A DNA stretch of 64,000 nucleotides from Fusibacter sp. 3D3 (GCF_001748365.1 NZ_BDHH01000001.1:109415-173414), one strand, 5' to 3'. Numbered from the stretch's first letter, positions 28,555 to 38,476 are shown. The notes: generated by a model not told the origin, from the letters alone. Made by a program: numbers and translations.

Positions 28555-29997
28555 ATGAAAGTTATCTTCGTGGCTTCTGAAGCTGCCCCCTTTGCTAAAA
28601 CAGGGGGACTCGCTGACGTCGCTGGGTCATTGCCCAAAGCACTTTGTTCTACAGATGTTACCGTGGACGTTTTCTTGCCGCTTCACGCTAAAATCAGTAC
28701 TGAATTCAGAAAGGAAATGTCATTTGTCGGCGAAACCGAAGTCACGCTGGGATGGCGTCACCAATACGTCGGCATCTTTAAGATGCATTATGACAGCGTG
28801 ACCTATTACTTTATAGACAATGAATTCTATTTCAAAAGACACATGCTCTATGGCGATGGGGATGATGCAGAGCGCTATATCTATTTTTCCAAAGCAGTCT
28901 TAGCGGCATTAAAACTGATGGATATTAAACCCGACATCATACACACGCATGACTGGCATACGGCTGCGGTCAACGTCTTGCTTGATTATTATAAAAAGCA
29001 TGATCCCTTTTACGATCATATCAAAACGGTTTTTACAATTCACAACTTAAGATATCAAGGTGTCTTTGATCCCTTTGTACTTGGGGACATGCTCAACTTG
29101 CCACAAGAATACTTTCATGAAGATGCGTTAAAATTCTATGATGGCATCAACCTTTTAAAAGGCGGTATTGTATATGCCGATCACATCACTACAGTGTCTA
29201 AGAGTTACGCGCAGGAAATAACCTATCCCTACTTTGGTGAAAATCTGGATGGCATTATCCAGAAGTATCAACATAAATTGACTGGCATTGTCAATGGGAT
29301 TGATTACGAGGTTTATAATCCCAGTACAGATCCCAATATCGTCATTCATTTTGATAAACGTTCTCTCAAAAGAAAAAACGAACTCAAAATGCATCTCCAA
29401 ATAAAATTTGGGCTTCCTGTTGATCCTAACATTCCTATGATTGCAATTGTTTCAAGATTAGTAGATATGAAAGGGCTTGATTTAGTGGACCATATTTTAG
29501 AAGAACTCTTGCAAGAGGACATCCAATTAGTCGTCCTAGGTACTGGCGAGAAAAAATATGAAGATCTGTTTAAATACTATCAATATCGCTATCCACACAA
29601 GCTATCTGCGCGTATTTACTTTGATCAATATGAGTCTCATGCAATCTATGCAGGCACCGATTTATTTCTGATGCCGTCACTCTTTGAACCCTGTGGCCTC
29701 AGTCAACTTATAGCCCTGCGATACGGTTCTATTCCTGTAGTGCGTCAAATTGGAGGCTTAAAAGATACCGTAATTCCTTATAACAAGTTTACGGGCGAAG
29801 GCAATGGTTTTTGCTTTGTCAATTATAATGCACATGAATTCTTATTCACCATAAAAGAAGCGCTCCAACACTATAAGGATAAGTCCAATTGGCATTTGAT
29901 GATGAAACACGCTATGTCTGCAGATCATAGCTGGAAAACCTCATCTAAAGAATACCTTGAGATATATTATAAAATATTGGGTATAAGGCATTCATAA
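28555..29997 (+). CDS. glgA: Glycogen synthase (ADP-glucose type)
   Basis: GT5 enzyme of 480 residues that elongates alpha-1,4-glucan from ADP-glucose. The N-terminal motif KTGGLADVAGSLP (about 15-28) binds ADP-glucose. The GT-B C-half carries IAIVSRLVDMKGLDL and the E-x7-E-type motif in LFEPCGLSQLIALRYG. The ATG immediately follows the glgD stop and uses AAGGAGG within glgD, so it is tightly coupled. Normal length. Confidence 0.95.
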   Translation: MKVIFVASEAAPFAKTGGLADVAGSLPKALCSTDVTVDVFLPLHAKISTEFRKEMSFVGETEVTLGWRHQYVGIFKMHYDSVTYYFIDNEFYFKRHMLYGDGDDAERYIYFSKAVLAALKLMDIKPDIIHTHDWHTAAVNVLLDYYKKHDPFYDHIKTVFTIHNLRYQGVFDPFVLGDMLNLPQEYFHEDALKFYDGINLLKGGIVYADHITTVSKSYAQEITYPYFGENLDGIIQKYQHKLTGIVNGIDYEVYNPSTDPNIVIHFDKRSLKRKNELKMHLQIKFGLPVDPNIPMIAIVSRLVDMKGLDLVDHILEELLQEDIQLVVLGTGEKKYEDLFKYYQYRYPHKLSARIYFDQYESHAIYAGTDLFLMPSLFEPCGLSQLIALRYGSIPVVRQIGGLKDTVIPYNKFTGEGNGFCFVNYNAHEFLFTIKEALQHYKDKSNWHLMMKHAMSADHSWKTSSKEYLEIYYKILGIRHS

Positions 29998-30019
29998 TTT
30001 AAATTTATGGGGTGAGAAA

Positions 30020-32461
30020 ATGAAACTTACAGAAGATAACTTTAAAATGGATTACATGGCGGCTATAAAGGCCACAACAGCAAGACAGATTGAAGATACT
30101 TCCTCGCTTGAACGATATAATGCGCTTGGTCAAATGATCAAAGACTATATAGGCAGTTTGTGGGCAAATACCAATGCCACCTATCGTGCCGATGAAGTTA
30201 AGCAAGTCTACTATTTTTCAATGGAATTCTTGACGGGGAAATTTTTAGCAAACAATCTACACTATCTCGGCATTTATGATGTCACCCGAACGGGTTTAAA
30301 GGCATTAGGCATTGATTTAGAGGATCTCATAGAAGTGGAAATGGATCAAGGTCTTGGGAATGGAGGCCTCGGCAGGCTAGCGGCGTGCTTTTTAGACGCG
30401 ATGAGTTCGATTTCTATTCCTGGACACGGTTGCGGTATTCGTTATAAAAACGGTCTCTTTGAGCAAAAAATCATCGATGGCAACCAAGTAGAATTCCCAG
30501 ATAGATGGCTTGTCAACAACAACGTTTGGGAATACAAACGCCCTAACAAAGCCGTCGAGGTGAAATTTAACGGACACGTTGAAACCTACATGGAAGAAGA
30601 CAAACTCTGTTTTAAGCACACGGGTTATGATGCCGTGAGAGCGGTTCCCTATGATACGCCTATTTTAGGTTATGGAAATAACACCGTAAACACCTTGCGA
30701 TTGTGGTCCGCAGAAGAAATCGAAGATATTTTCAACTTTGAATATTTCTCTAGGGGTAATTATTTAAGTGCTTTTGAGAAGAAGCACTCCGTGGAAATCA
30801 TCACACAAATTCTATACCCTAACGATGCCTACGACGAAGGCAAACTCCTCAGGCTCAAACAAGAATATTTCTTTGTATCTGCAGGCATTCAAAGCATTTT
30901 TACTTCTTTTAAAAAATTAAAATTGCCAATCACAGAATTCAGCAATCGGGTTGCAATTCATATTAACGATACGCATCCCGCACTTGCCGTCCCAGAACTC
31001 ATGAGAATCCTCATAGATGAGGAATCTATAGACTGGGATACAGCATGGCGGATCACAACCAACTGTATTTCTTACACCAACCATACCATTATGGCCGAAG
31101 CACTGGAAAAATGGCCCCTATACATGATGAAAGATTTATTACCTCGTGTGACCATGGTCATAGAAGAGATCAACCATCGCTTTGTGGATTCACTTAGAAA
31201 TATCTATCAGTATACAGATGAGTATAAAATAAACCAAATGGCTATTATTAATGACGGCATTGTTAAAATGGCACATCTTGCCATCGTTGGTTCACATAGT
31301 GTAAACGGCGTGGCGAAACTTCACACAGAAATTCTAAAAACAAGAGAGCTGAAAGATTTTAACAACATTTATCCGACGAAATTTAACAACAAAACCAACG
31401 GCATTATGCATCGCCATTGGCTTCTCAATGCCAATCCTAAACTTACAGACTTAATTGAAGAAACTATTGGTGATGGCTTTAAAAAGAATCCGATTGTCCT
31501 GAGAGACTTGTTAAAACATAGAGATGATAAAGCCTTTTTAGATAAGCTCTACGATATCAAACATCAAAACAAGGAAAACCTCACTAAATTTATTAAAGAA
31601 AAATTGGATATCGCCGTGGATCCCTACTCTATATTCGACATGCAAGCGAAGAGAATTCATGAGTATAAAAGACAACATATGAACATACTTCATGTAATGC
31701 ATCTCTATAACCAACTTAAAGAGAATCCAAATTTAGATATGCCTCCAAGAACCTTCATCTTTGCAGGCAAATCAGCTCCAAGCTATTATGTGGCGAAACA
31801 AATCATTAAACTCATAAACACCGTCGGCAATGTAATCAACAACGATAAAACCATCAAGAATAAACTCAAAGTTGTCTTCTTGCCCAATTACGGTGTCTCT
31901 CTGGCAGGCAGAATGATCCCTGCTGCAGATATCAGCGAGCAGATTTCAACAGCATCCAAAGAAGCCTCAGGCACAGGTAACATGAAATTCATGATGAATG
32001 GGGCAATAACGCTTGCCACGCTTGATGGTGCCAATATCGAGATCATGAAAGAAGTCGGTGAAAACAATATCGTCATTTTTGGCCTGCGTGATGAAGATGT
32101 CTACAACTACTACAAAAACGGTAACTATAATGCTTTTGAAGTATACAATACGGACCCTGCTCTTAAAAAAGTCATCGATCAATTGGTGAATCATTTTTTA
32201 CCCGTGCCTAGAGATGAATTCATTCCAATTGTCGATCGCCTATTGAGATTCAATGATGAGTACTTTATTTTAAAAGATTTTGAAGCGTATCGCGATGCGC
32301 AAGAACGCATTGGACTCTACTATCGCAATAAACCACACTGGATGAAAATGTCACTTACCAATATTGCCTGCTCCGGCGCATTTTCGGCAGATTATACCAT
32401 TGACAAGTATGCTTCAGGCATATGGAATGTCAACCGCAAACCCTTAGACTTTAAATTATAA
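30020..32461 (+). CDS. glgP: Glycogen phosphorylase
   Basis: GT35 enzyme of 813 residues that releases glucose-1-phosphate from glycogen using pyridoxal phosphate. The PLP lysine lies in the family motif EASGTGNMKFMMNGA; DQGLGNGGLGRLAACF near the N-terminus and KRIHEYKRQHMN are also typical. It lies 22 bases after glgA behind GGGGTGAG. Its presence in the synthetic operon means storage and mobilisation genes share transcription, so control of flux is probably allosteric. Confidence 0.95.
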   Translation: MKLTEDNFKMDYMAAIKATTARQIEDTSSLERYNALGQMIKDYIGSLWANTNATYRADEVKQVYYFSMEFLTGKFLANNLHYLGIYDVTRTGLKALGIDLEDLIEVEMDQGLGNGGLGRLAACFLDAMSSISIPGHGCGIRYKNGLFEQKIIDGNQVEFPDRWLVNNNVWEYKRPNKAVEVKFNGHVETYMEEDKLCFKHTGYDAVRAVPYDTPILGYGNNTVNTLRLWSAEEIEDIFNFEYFSRGNYLSAFEKKHSVEIITQILYPNDAYDEGKLLRLKQEYFFVSAGIQSIFTSFKKLKLPITEFSNRVAIHINDTHPALAVPELMRILIDEESIDWDTAWRITTNCISYTNHTIMAEALEKWPLYMMKDLLPRVTMVIEEINHRFVDSLRNIYQYTDEYKINQMAIINDGIVKMAHLAIVGSHSVNGVAKLHTEILKTRELKDFNNIYPTKFNNKTNGIMHRHWLLNANPKLTDLIEETIGDGFKKNPIVLRDLLKHRDDKAFLDKLYDIKHQNKENLTKFIKEKLDIAVDPYSIFDMQAKRIHEYKRQHMNILHVMHLYNQLKENPNLDMPPRTFIFAGKSAPSYYVAKQIIKLINTVGNVINNDKTIKNKLKVVFLPNYGVSLAGRMIPAADISEQISTASKEASGTGNMKFMMNGAITLATLDGANIEIMKEVGENNIVIFGLRDEDVYNYYKNGNYNAFEVYNTDPALKKVIDQLVNHFLPVPRDEFIPIVDRLLRFNDEYFILKDFEAYRDAQERIGLYYRNKPHWMKMSLTNIACSGAFSADYTIDKYASGIWNVNRKPLDFKL

Positions 32462-32483
32462 TAAACTAAATGAAGGTGATTCT

Positions 32484-34421
32484 ATGGAATATCCAGTAAC
32501 AGGACGAAAACTGGGGTATCAATATGCCTCGGCCGAAACCGAATTTAATGTTTGGGCTCCTACACGCAATCATATAGAGGTGGCCCTTTACGATCATCCT
32601 AATGCACTTAATAGAACCTTGTATACTATGACCAAGTTAGAGGATGGCGTTCATACAGTGAAGATACCTGGTGATTTGCATGGGAACTTTTACACTTATA
32701 TTATTGAACACGAACTTGAAGTCACAGACCCCTACGGCGTTTCAGCATGCGCCAACAGTTTGAGAACAGCTGTTATTGATTTAAAGCAAACAGACCCCGA
32801 GAATTTCGCGCATCATGCTATTCCACGCGGTAACCAAAACTGCGATGCCATTTTATATGAACTGCATATAAAAGATTTTACGGGCGATCAAAGCTCTGGT
32901 GTTCAGCATAAAGGCAAGTTTTTAGGACTTACTGAAAAAGGAAGTCAACTAGACGGTTACGTCACTGGACTAGATCATCTTGTGGATCTTGGGATTACAC
33001 ATGTACATCTCATGCCTATAAATGATTATTTATCGGTGGATGAACTCTCAAATGCCCCAGATGAATACAACTGGGGTTATGATCCCGAACATTTTAACAT
33101 CCCTGAAGGCAGCTATGCAACAAACCCTAACGACCCTGTAACTCGCGTTAAAGAACTTAAACTAGCGATTCAAGCCCTCCATGAAAAGGGGTTAAAGGTC
33201 ATTTTAGATGTGGTCTATAACCATACTTTTAGAGGGGCACAATCCAATTTTAACGCTCTTGTTCCGAACTATTATTATCGCGTCACTGACGACGGCATAT
33301 TTTCCAATGGCTCTGGGTGTGGCAATGAATTCGCGTCTGAAAGACCCATGGCAAGAAAATTTATCATAGACTCCTTATGCTATTGGGTAAGAGAATACAA
33401 AGTGGATGGGTTCAGATTTGATCTCATGGCGCTGATTGATATTGATACGATTAAAATTGCGATTAGCGAACTTAAAAAAATAAATCCTGAAATCATGATT
33501 TACGGTGAACCTTGGACCGGAGGCCTGTCACTACTTCCCGATATCAAGCGTGTTTATAAGGGGGTTCAGTGCAACCAATGTTTTTCACTTTTTAACGATG
33601 ATTTTAGAAACGCAATTAAAGGTGATAACGATGGTACTGGTCATGGTTTCATTCAAGGCAACAAAGATGCGGAGCATGGGGTCAAAGTCGGTATTTTGGG
33701 TTCTGTTCCCTATGATCAAGCTTATATTGGCTTTGCCATGAATCCCTGCGAAACCGTGAACTACTTTAATGCGCACGATAATTTAATCATATTCGATAAA
33801 ATTTCCAAATCCATGTCCGGAAACGCTTATGAAGACTGGATTAAGATGAACAAACTCTGTTTTAACATTATGATGTTGTCTCAGGGGATTCCCTTTTTTC
33901 ATGCTGGGAATGAGTTCCTAAGGAGTAAAAAAGGCAATCATAATTCGTATAATGCACCGCTTTCAATAAACGGCATCAACTGGCAGGATAAAAAAAATCA
34001 CTACGCTTTTTTTCTCTATGTAAAGGATCTTATTGAGCTCAGAAAAACCTACGGCTGTTTCAGATTAAAAGATACTGAGCAGATCAAAAATAATATTCAC
34101 TTTGTAGATATAGAAGGTCCTGGACACAATGCAATCGTGTATACCATCCATGTGGATAATGAGATGGCTTATGATTGCCTGTTGATCGTTCACAATGCAC
34201 ATTACGAAATTTTCAAACTGTCTATCTCCGATGTTCTTAGATCTATGTGCTGCGAACTTGAACTGGATGTCACTTACAAGACCACCGATGTCGAAATTAA
34301 ACAAATCTTCAATGAAAGTGGTCTACTTCATAATCCACTTGTCATTCCAGATGTGGCAAAACATGTCGTTGGTGTAAATCCATACAGTTCCGCAATTTAC
34401 ACTTTTAAAAAATTAAAATAA
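32484..34421 (+). CDS. pulA: Type I pullulanase / glycogen debranching enzyme
   Basis: GH13 debranching enzyme of 645 residues that cleaves alpha-1,6 links. The type I pullulanase signature YNWGYDP is present, followed by LDVVYNHTF, GFRFDLMALID (nucleophile), IYGEPWTGG (acid/base glutamate) and VNYFNAHDN. An N-terminal CBM48-like domain is present, but there is no signal peptide or starch-binding repeat, so it acts in the cytoplasm on glycogen limit dextrins left by the phosphorylase. It is the last gene of the glg operon. Confidence 0.92.
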   Translation: MEYPVTGRKLGYQYASAETEFNVWAPTRNHIEVALYDHPNALNRTLYTMTKLEDGVHTVKIPGDLHGNFYTYIIEHELEVTDPYGVSACANSLRTAVIDLKQTDPENFAHHAIPRGNQNCDAILYELHIKDFTGDQSSGVQHKGKFLGLTEKGSQLDGYVTGLDHLVDLGITHVHLMPINDYLSVDELSNAPDEYNWGYDPEHFNIPEGSYATNPNDPVTRVKELKLAIQALHEKGLKVILDVVYNHTFRGAQSNFNALVPNYYYRVTDDGIFSNGSGCGNEFASERPMARKFIIDSLCYWVREYKVDGFRFDLMALIDIDTIKIAISELKKINPEIMIYGEPWTGGLSLLPDIKRVYKGVQCNQCFSLFNDDFRNAIKGDNDGTGHGFIQGNKDAEHGVKVGILGSVPYDQAYIGFAMNPCETVNYFNAHDNLIIFDKISKSMSGNAYEDWIKMNKLCFNIMMLSQGIPFFHAGNEFLRSKKGNHNSYNAPLSINGINWQDKKNHYAFFLYVKDLIELRKTYGCFRLKDTEQIKNNIHFVDIEGPGHNAIVYTIHVDNEMAYDCLLIVHNAHYEIFKLSISDVLRSMCCELELDVTYKTTDVEIKQIFNESGLLHNPLVIPDVAKHVVGVNPYSSAIYTFKKLK

Positions 34422-34423
34422 CA

Positions 34424-34456
34424 CAATGCCTTCTCATAAGCGACTTAGAATGCATT
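34424..34456 (+). terminator. Weak hairpin after the glycogen operon
   Basis: CAATGCCTTCT / AGAATGCATTG with one mismatch and only a short T tract. It lies between convergent pulA and the araC-type gene and may end either transcript. Confidence 0.4.
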
Positions 34457-34459
34457 GCT

Positions 34460-35257
34460 TTACTGATGATGACGATTTCTATATTCTAAAGGCGCTATGC
34501 CCGCATATTTTTTAAAAACAGATGCAAAGTGATTTTGATAGTTAAATCCAACAGCGATTGAGATATCATACACAGATGCATCTGTTTTTATTAGAAGCTG
34601 TCTTGCTTCATCAATCCTAAGCTTGAGAACATGCTCTGATAGCGTCTTCCCCGTTTCCTGCTTGAGACATCTTGAAAGGTAGCTTTCTGAGATCGATAGT
34701 TCTTGGGCCAAAGATTTTAAACTTATTTTCCTTCTGAATTGCCGCTGTATGATCGTCAATGCCTCTTGCACTAAAATACCATGTCTCACGGATGATTTAA
34801 TTTCATTTTGGTTTCTGATCATCTCTGCCATCTCATCTAGAACTAATGTTTTTAACACTTCACAGCCATCATTATCTTCTATCTTTGCAATTACATTGCT
34901 AAAATTAACGATTTGATTCTCTCTATTGCCATACACTTCAATCATCACATTGAGAAAGAGTGTCATAAAAACAATCAACGCATTTTTAAATTCTCTTAAG
35001 TCAGACTTGCCGACAATTTTTTTTAAGGGTATCTCATAAATCACTACCAGCAAAGTGCGGACAGCGGGTGCATTTTGACGCCCTAAAAAAAACTTTAAAT
35101 CCACAAAATAATCATAAGGAAATCTGATATAGTTGATGTCCTTTTTACGATCATATATATCAATGTTGCCGTATTTTCTTTTTAAAGTTTCCACGATATA
35201 GGCGTTATCTTCCGCATGAGCCCGTAAGCATGCTTTCATGTTTTTTATCCTCTGCAT
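34460..35257 (-). CDS. AraC-family transcriptional regulator
   Basis: A 265-residue regulator. The C-terminal double helix-turn-helix (about 165-262) shows KSLAQELSISESYLSRCLKQ and ISIAVGFNYQNHFASVFKKY. The N-terminal region (about 1-155) has no domain I recognise and is not an obvious cupin. The ATG at 35257 follows AGGAGA by eight bases; an ATG six codons later is possible. It is convergent with the glycogen operon and divergent from a chemoreceptor gene; its target is not evident. Confidence 0.85.
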   Translation of the reverse strand: MQRIKNMKACLRAHAEDNAYIVETLKRKYGNIDIYDRKKDINYIRFPYDYFVDLKFFLGRQNAPAVRTLLVVIYEIPLKKIVGKSDLREFKNALIVFMTLFLNVMIEVYGNRENQIVNFSNVIAKIEDNDGCEVLKTLVLDEMAEMIRNQNEIKSSVRHGILVQEALTIIQRQFRRKISLKSLAQELSISESYLSRCLKQETGKTLSEHVLKLRIDEARQLLIKTDASVYDISIAVGFNYQNHFASVFKKYAGIAPLEYRNRHHQ

Positions 35258-35514
35258 TTTCAGATTCTCCTGGGTGTCTCTATATTTCTAAAATCCTAGC
35301 TAATTACAATTCTATCATAAATTCAATATATTTCAATTTAGTACGGTTTTTTATCTAAAAGTACTTTCTTTTATCCACTACAGTCTCGAATAAGCGTTAT
35401 AATATAGGTATGCATTTAATGATGCGATGAGAACGCGTTGCGTGGGGCGCTTACGCGAAGTTCGAATGGATTTGACTCATATAGCTGTAAACTAATTTTT
35501 TCGGGGAGATTATA

Positions 35515-37518
35515 ATGAAATTAAACTTATCAGCAAAAATAATTTTAAATGCAATGCTGCTTGTCCTAGTAATGGTCCTAGGCATTAGCGGTATTGCCAT
35601 TACCAAGAGCAAGCATGCCGTTGTCACAGAAGTTGAAAAAGCAATGCTTGAATACGCCAAAGAGAGTGCGGCACATTTAAAAACAAATATGGATCTTCGA
35701 TTGACATCCCTTGTAGAACTTGCAATGCGCGATAACGTTCAACCGATGCTCTTTAGCATTCAAAAAAACGAGATAAAAGATGAAATAGAGCGCCTCGGTT
35801 ATCTAGATATGGCTGTTGTCACACCAAACGGCGAAGCCCATTATATATTAAGCGATGAAACGACGAGCCTTGCAGATCGAGATTATGTAAAATCAGCGCT
35901 TTCTGGTGTCCCTACGATCTCTAAAGTCTTAGTCAGTAAAGTCACTGGCGGTCTTGTGGTTATGGAAGCCGTTCCAATTATGGATAAAGAAAAAATAGTC
36001 GGTGCTCTAATTGGCCGCAGAGATGGGGTCTCTCTATCAGAATTTACAAATGGCATCAAATTTGGTGAGACGGGTTATGCCTTTATTCTGGGACCAGATT
36101 CAACGATTTATGCCCATCCAAACCTAGACTTTGTAACAGATCAGCGCAATGCCTTTGCTGAAATTGATTCCAATGGTGATCTTAAGCCCTTTGGAGAAGC
36201 CCTTAAAAAACTAGGAGAATCTCCCTACGGTATGGCCAACTACGAGCTCAGTGGAAGTCATCGTCTTACTGCCATTACAACCATTCCAGGAACGGATTGG
36301 ATCTTGGGAATTGGTACACTTAGAGATAGCGTCTTGTCTGGTGTCGATACGCTAACACTGTTTCTAGTGCTCATAGGTGCACTATTCATCGTTTTGGGCA
36401 TCGTGGCATCCTATATGCTTGGGAAAAGCATTGCAACGCCTATTGTAACACTGTCCGTTCTCATTACTGAGTTCGCACATTATCGACTTAGCCTAGATGA
36501 AAACCATAAGGTGCACCATCTCAAGAAAAGAACAGATGAAATCGGTCAAATTGCCAATGCCTTGATTGAAATGCAGAGCAATTTAGTCCATCTGATAAAA
36601 GAAGTGTCCACCGCCTCACAGCAAGTAGCAGCATCTTCTGAGGAACTCTCCTCCACAAGTCAACTCTCTGCCGATACGGCGAGCGAAATTTCCAAAACCA
36701 TAGAAGAAATTGCGCTTGGTGCTACAGATCAAGCTATGGAAACCGAAAAAGGCGCTCTCAATATAAACGATATGGGCATACTTCTTGAAAAAGACTTTAC
36801 ACAGATGCATGAACTCAATGAAGCTGCAAGAGTCGTCAATCAATTGAAGGAAGAAGGTACGATTACTGTAAATGCACTTCTCTTAAAAGCTGAAGAAACT
36901 AAACACGCAACCTTATCGATTGAAAGTATTATCAAGTTAACCCATGAAAGTGCTACCAAGATTGATCAAGCCAGCAGTATGATTGAAAATATTGCGGGGC
37001 AGACGAATCTATTGGCACTCAATGCTGCTATTGAAGCTGCAAGAGCGGGCGAGAGCGGGCGTGGCTTTGCTGTTGTCGCAGATGAGATCAGACACCTCGC
37101 TGAACAATCAAATGCTTTTACAAAGGAGATTTCAGCGATTATAGGGCAATTGACTGAAATGATTACGCAGGCAGTTAATACAGTCCAAACGGTCAAGGTA
37201 AGTGTAGAAGAACAAAACATAGGGGTCAATGATACCAAATCCAAATTTGAAGGGATCTCCATTGCCATTGAAAAAATGCGTGCCGTTATTCTCAATTTAG
37301 ACCATTCATCCAAAGGAATTTCCATCAAGAAAGATGAGATCATCGGTATTATCAATAACCTGTCTGCTATTTCAGAAGAAAACGCTGCCAGCACTCAGCA
37401 AGCTTCTGCTTCTGTAGAACAACAAACGGCATCACTTGCAGAGATCGCAGATGCATGTGATGCATTGGCTCATTTAGCAGAAGATATGCAAGCCAGTATT
37501 ACTAAATTTTCATATTGA
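35515..37518 (+). CDS. Methyl-accepting chemotaxis protein
   Basis: A 667-residue chemoreceptor. Membrane segment 1 (about 9-30) and segment 2 (about 283-305) flank an outside double-Cache-like ligand domain ([36 protein letters not shown]). HAMP and a signalling coiled coil follow; the conserved tip is [18 protein letters not shown] plus [18 protein letters not shown]. The ligand is unknown. It follows GGGGAGAT closely. The 250-base gap upstream contains a short GC-rich hairpin-forming leader (about 35420-35475) unlike the surrounding DNA, and no clear chemotaxis sigma promoter. Confidence 0.93.
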   Translation: MKLNLSAKIILNAMLLVLVMVLGISGIAITKSKHAVVTEVEKAMLEYAKESAAHLKTNMDLRLTSLVELAMRDNVQPMLFSIQKNEIKDEIERLGYLDMAVVTPNGEAHYILSDETTSLADRDYVKSALSGVPTISKVLVSKVTGGLVVMEAVPIMDKEKIVGALIGRRDGVSLSEFTNGIKFGETGYAFILGPDSTIYAHPNLDFVTDQRNAFAEIDSNGDLKPFGEALKKLGESPYGMANYELSGSHRLTAITTIPGTDWILGIGTLRDSVLSGVDTLTLFLVLIGALFIVLGIVASYMLGKSIATPIVTLSVLITEFAHYRLSLDENHKVHHLKKRTDEIGQIANALIEMQSNLVHLIKEVSTASQQVAASSEELSSTSQLSADTASEISKTIEEIALGATDQAMETEKGALNINDMGILLEKDFTQMHELNEAARVVNQLKEEGTITVNALLLKAEETKHATLSIESIIKLTHESATKIDQASSMIENIAGQTNLLALNAAIEAARAGESGRGFAVVADEIRHLAEQSNAFTKEISAIIGQLTEMITQAVNTVQTVKVSVEEQNIGVNDTKSKFEGISIAIEKMRAVILNLDHSSKGISIKKDEIIGIINNLSAISEENAASTQQASASVEQQTASLAEIADACDALAHLAEDMQASITKFSY

Positions 37519-37528
37519 TAGAAAGTTT

Positions 37529-37545
37529 GAGTGTCAAAAGTTAGT
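37529..37545. repeat. Isolated end of the dyad repeat family
   Basis: GAGTGTCAAAAGTTAGT resembles the left end of the 40791 element (GGGTGTCAAAAGTCAGT). It lies directly after the chemoreceptor stop and before a terminator, with no matching right half. Confidence 0.4.
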
Positions 37546-37560
37546 GCATCTCTCAATTAA

Positions 37561-37610
37561 AAAAACAGGTTCATTTATCGCGTTTTAATGCGATAGATAA
37601 ACCTGTTTTT
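37561..37610. terminator. Bidirectional terminator
   Basis: AAAAACAGGTT and ATTTATCGC pair with GCGATA and AACCTGTTTTT around an eight-base loop. It sits between the plus-strand chemoreceptor and the minus-strand selenoprotein gene, with T tracts on both strands. Confidence 0.9.
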
Positions 37611-37624
37611 AATTCACTTTGCAT

Positions 37625-37918
37625 TTAACCACAATTCGATGCCCCTATTCCTGTCGCATAGACAGAGTAGCTATACCCATTCCAGCTCACAGAAATTTCA
37701 CCCATGGATTCATATAAGTACTTCTCTATGATAAAAGTAACCCCATGAACCGTTTCTTTTAAATCTTCTTCTGTTGCTTGGTCTAAACCTAGACCAAATG
37801 TGGGGCCACCTCAGCCCATACCTGCAATATAGATTCTTACTGCTTGAGGTTTATCCGCCTGTTTTTTCAAAACCTCTTGAATCCTTTCACAGGTGTCTTG
37901 ATTTACTTTAAAAATCAT
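37625..37918 (-). CDS. HesB-like selenoprotein (in-frame UGA = selenocysteine 36)
   Basis: A 97-residue protein that ordinary gene calling misses because codon 36 is TGA (37813-37811). The frame is open on both sides: MIFKVNQDTCERIQEV through IYIAGMG, then TGA, then GGPTFGLGLDQATEEDL to ASNCG and TAA. The adjacent paralogue ending at 38064 aligns without gaps across this point and has cysteine at position 36 (GMGCSGPSFGLGLD), so TGA replaces a conserved cysteine. A SECIS hairpin lies 21 bases downstream. The ATG at 37918 follows GGAGG by six bases. HesB-like proteins are an established prokaryotic selenoprotein family; the fold is that of A-type iron-sulfur carriers, but a redox role for this variant is inference. 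Confidence 0.88.
37778..37797 (-). promoter_or_regulatory. Bacterial SECIS element
   Basis: On the minus strand TTGGTCTA, loop GGTT, TAGACCAA: a perfect eight-pair stem within the coding sequence. The loop begins with G and starts 21 bases after the TGA, inside the 16-37 base window described for bacterial SECIS elements. It would recruit SelB for selenocysteine insertion. Confidence 0.85.
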
Positions 37919-37988
37919 AACACGCCTCCGTAAAATAGAATTGTTCTTCTCTCTTATTATACCTTAAGTCAGATCACATAAAAAGAAA

Positions 37989-38008
37989 AACCCCCTAAGC
38001 AGGGGGTT
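37989..38008 (-). terminator. Terminator after the Cys-type HesB-like gene
   Basis: AACCCCCT, loop AAGC, AGGGGGTT, followed on the minus strand by a T-rich tail. A second hairpin, AAACGACTCA / TGAGTCGTTT (38024-38045), lies between it and the stop codon. The strong stop separates the Cys gene from the Sec gene behind it. Confidence 0.85.
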
Positions 38009-38063
38009 AATTTTTTGTGAACAAAACGACTCATCTGAGTCGTTTATAAGTCAATGCTATTAT

Positions 38064-38375
38064 TTAACCACAGCTTGAGCATGAACCACAAGCAGAAGGT
38101 TGAACGTTAACGGGTTGAACTGAATAACCATTTCCTACCCACTCTACTTTGACTTCTCCAACTGAATCAAATACAGATTTCTCAAGAACAAAGTTAATGC
38201 CGCTGATTTCTTCAACTAAATCACCTTCATTTTGATTATCTAAACCAAGACCAAAACTTGGACCACTGCATCCCATCCCAGCAATAAAGATTCTGATGTT
38301 TTGTGGCTTATCTGCTTGAGCTGCTAAAACTTCTTGAATTTTTACGCAAGTCTCATCATTTGTAGCAATATACAT
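38064..38375 (-). CDS. HesB-like iron-sulfur carrier-type protein, cysteine paralogue
   Basis: A 103-residue protein. It aligns with the neighbouring selenoprotein over its length (TNDETCVKIQEVLAAQADKP; IRIFIAGMGCSGPSFGLGLD), with C36 at the Sec position and C10 conserved in both. It adds a C-terminal cysteine cluster, ACGSCSSCG, absent from the Sec copy, which could bind a metal or act in thiol chemistry. The ATG at 38375 follows GGAGGTGA by five bases; an earlier start would place the ribosome site in the coding region. The tandem pair points to a local duplication. Its cellular partner is unknown. Confidence 0.88.
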   Translation of the reverse strand: MYIATNDETCVKIQEVLAAQADKPQNIRIFIAGMGCSGPSFGLGLDNQNEGDLVEEISGINFVLEKSVFDSVGEVKVEWVGNGYSVQPVNVQPSACGSCSSCG

Positions 38376-38476
38376 TATAATCACCTCCATTAATGACATT
38401 ATATTATAATTCCGAGTAAATTAGTATAGATAAATTAAAAATTAAAACATTATTTACAATTTGTTAGATTTTAAGG

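Noticed and set aside
37811-37813. In-frame TGA taken as a nonsense mutation (pseudogene)
   Set aside because: The frame is intact on both sides, the stop replaces an aligned cysteine, and a SECIS-type hairpin lies at the right distance.
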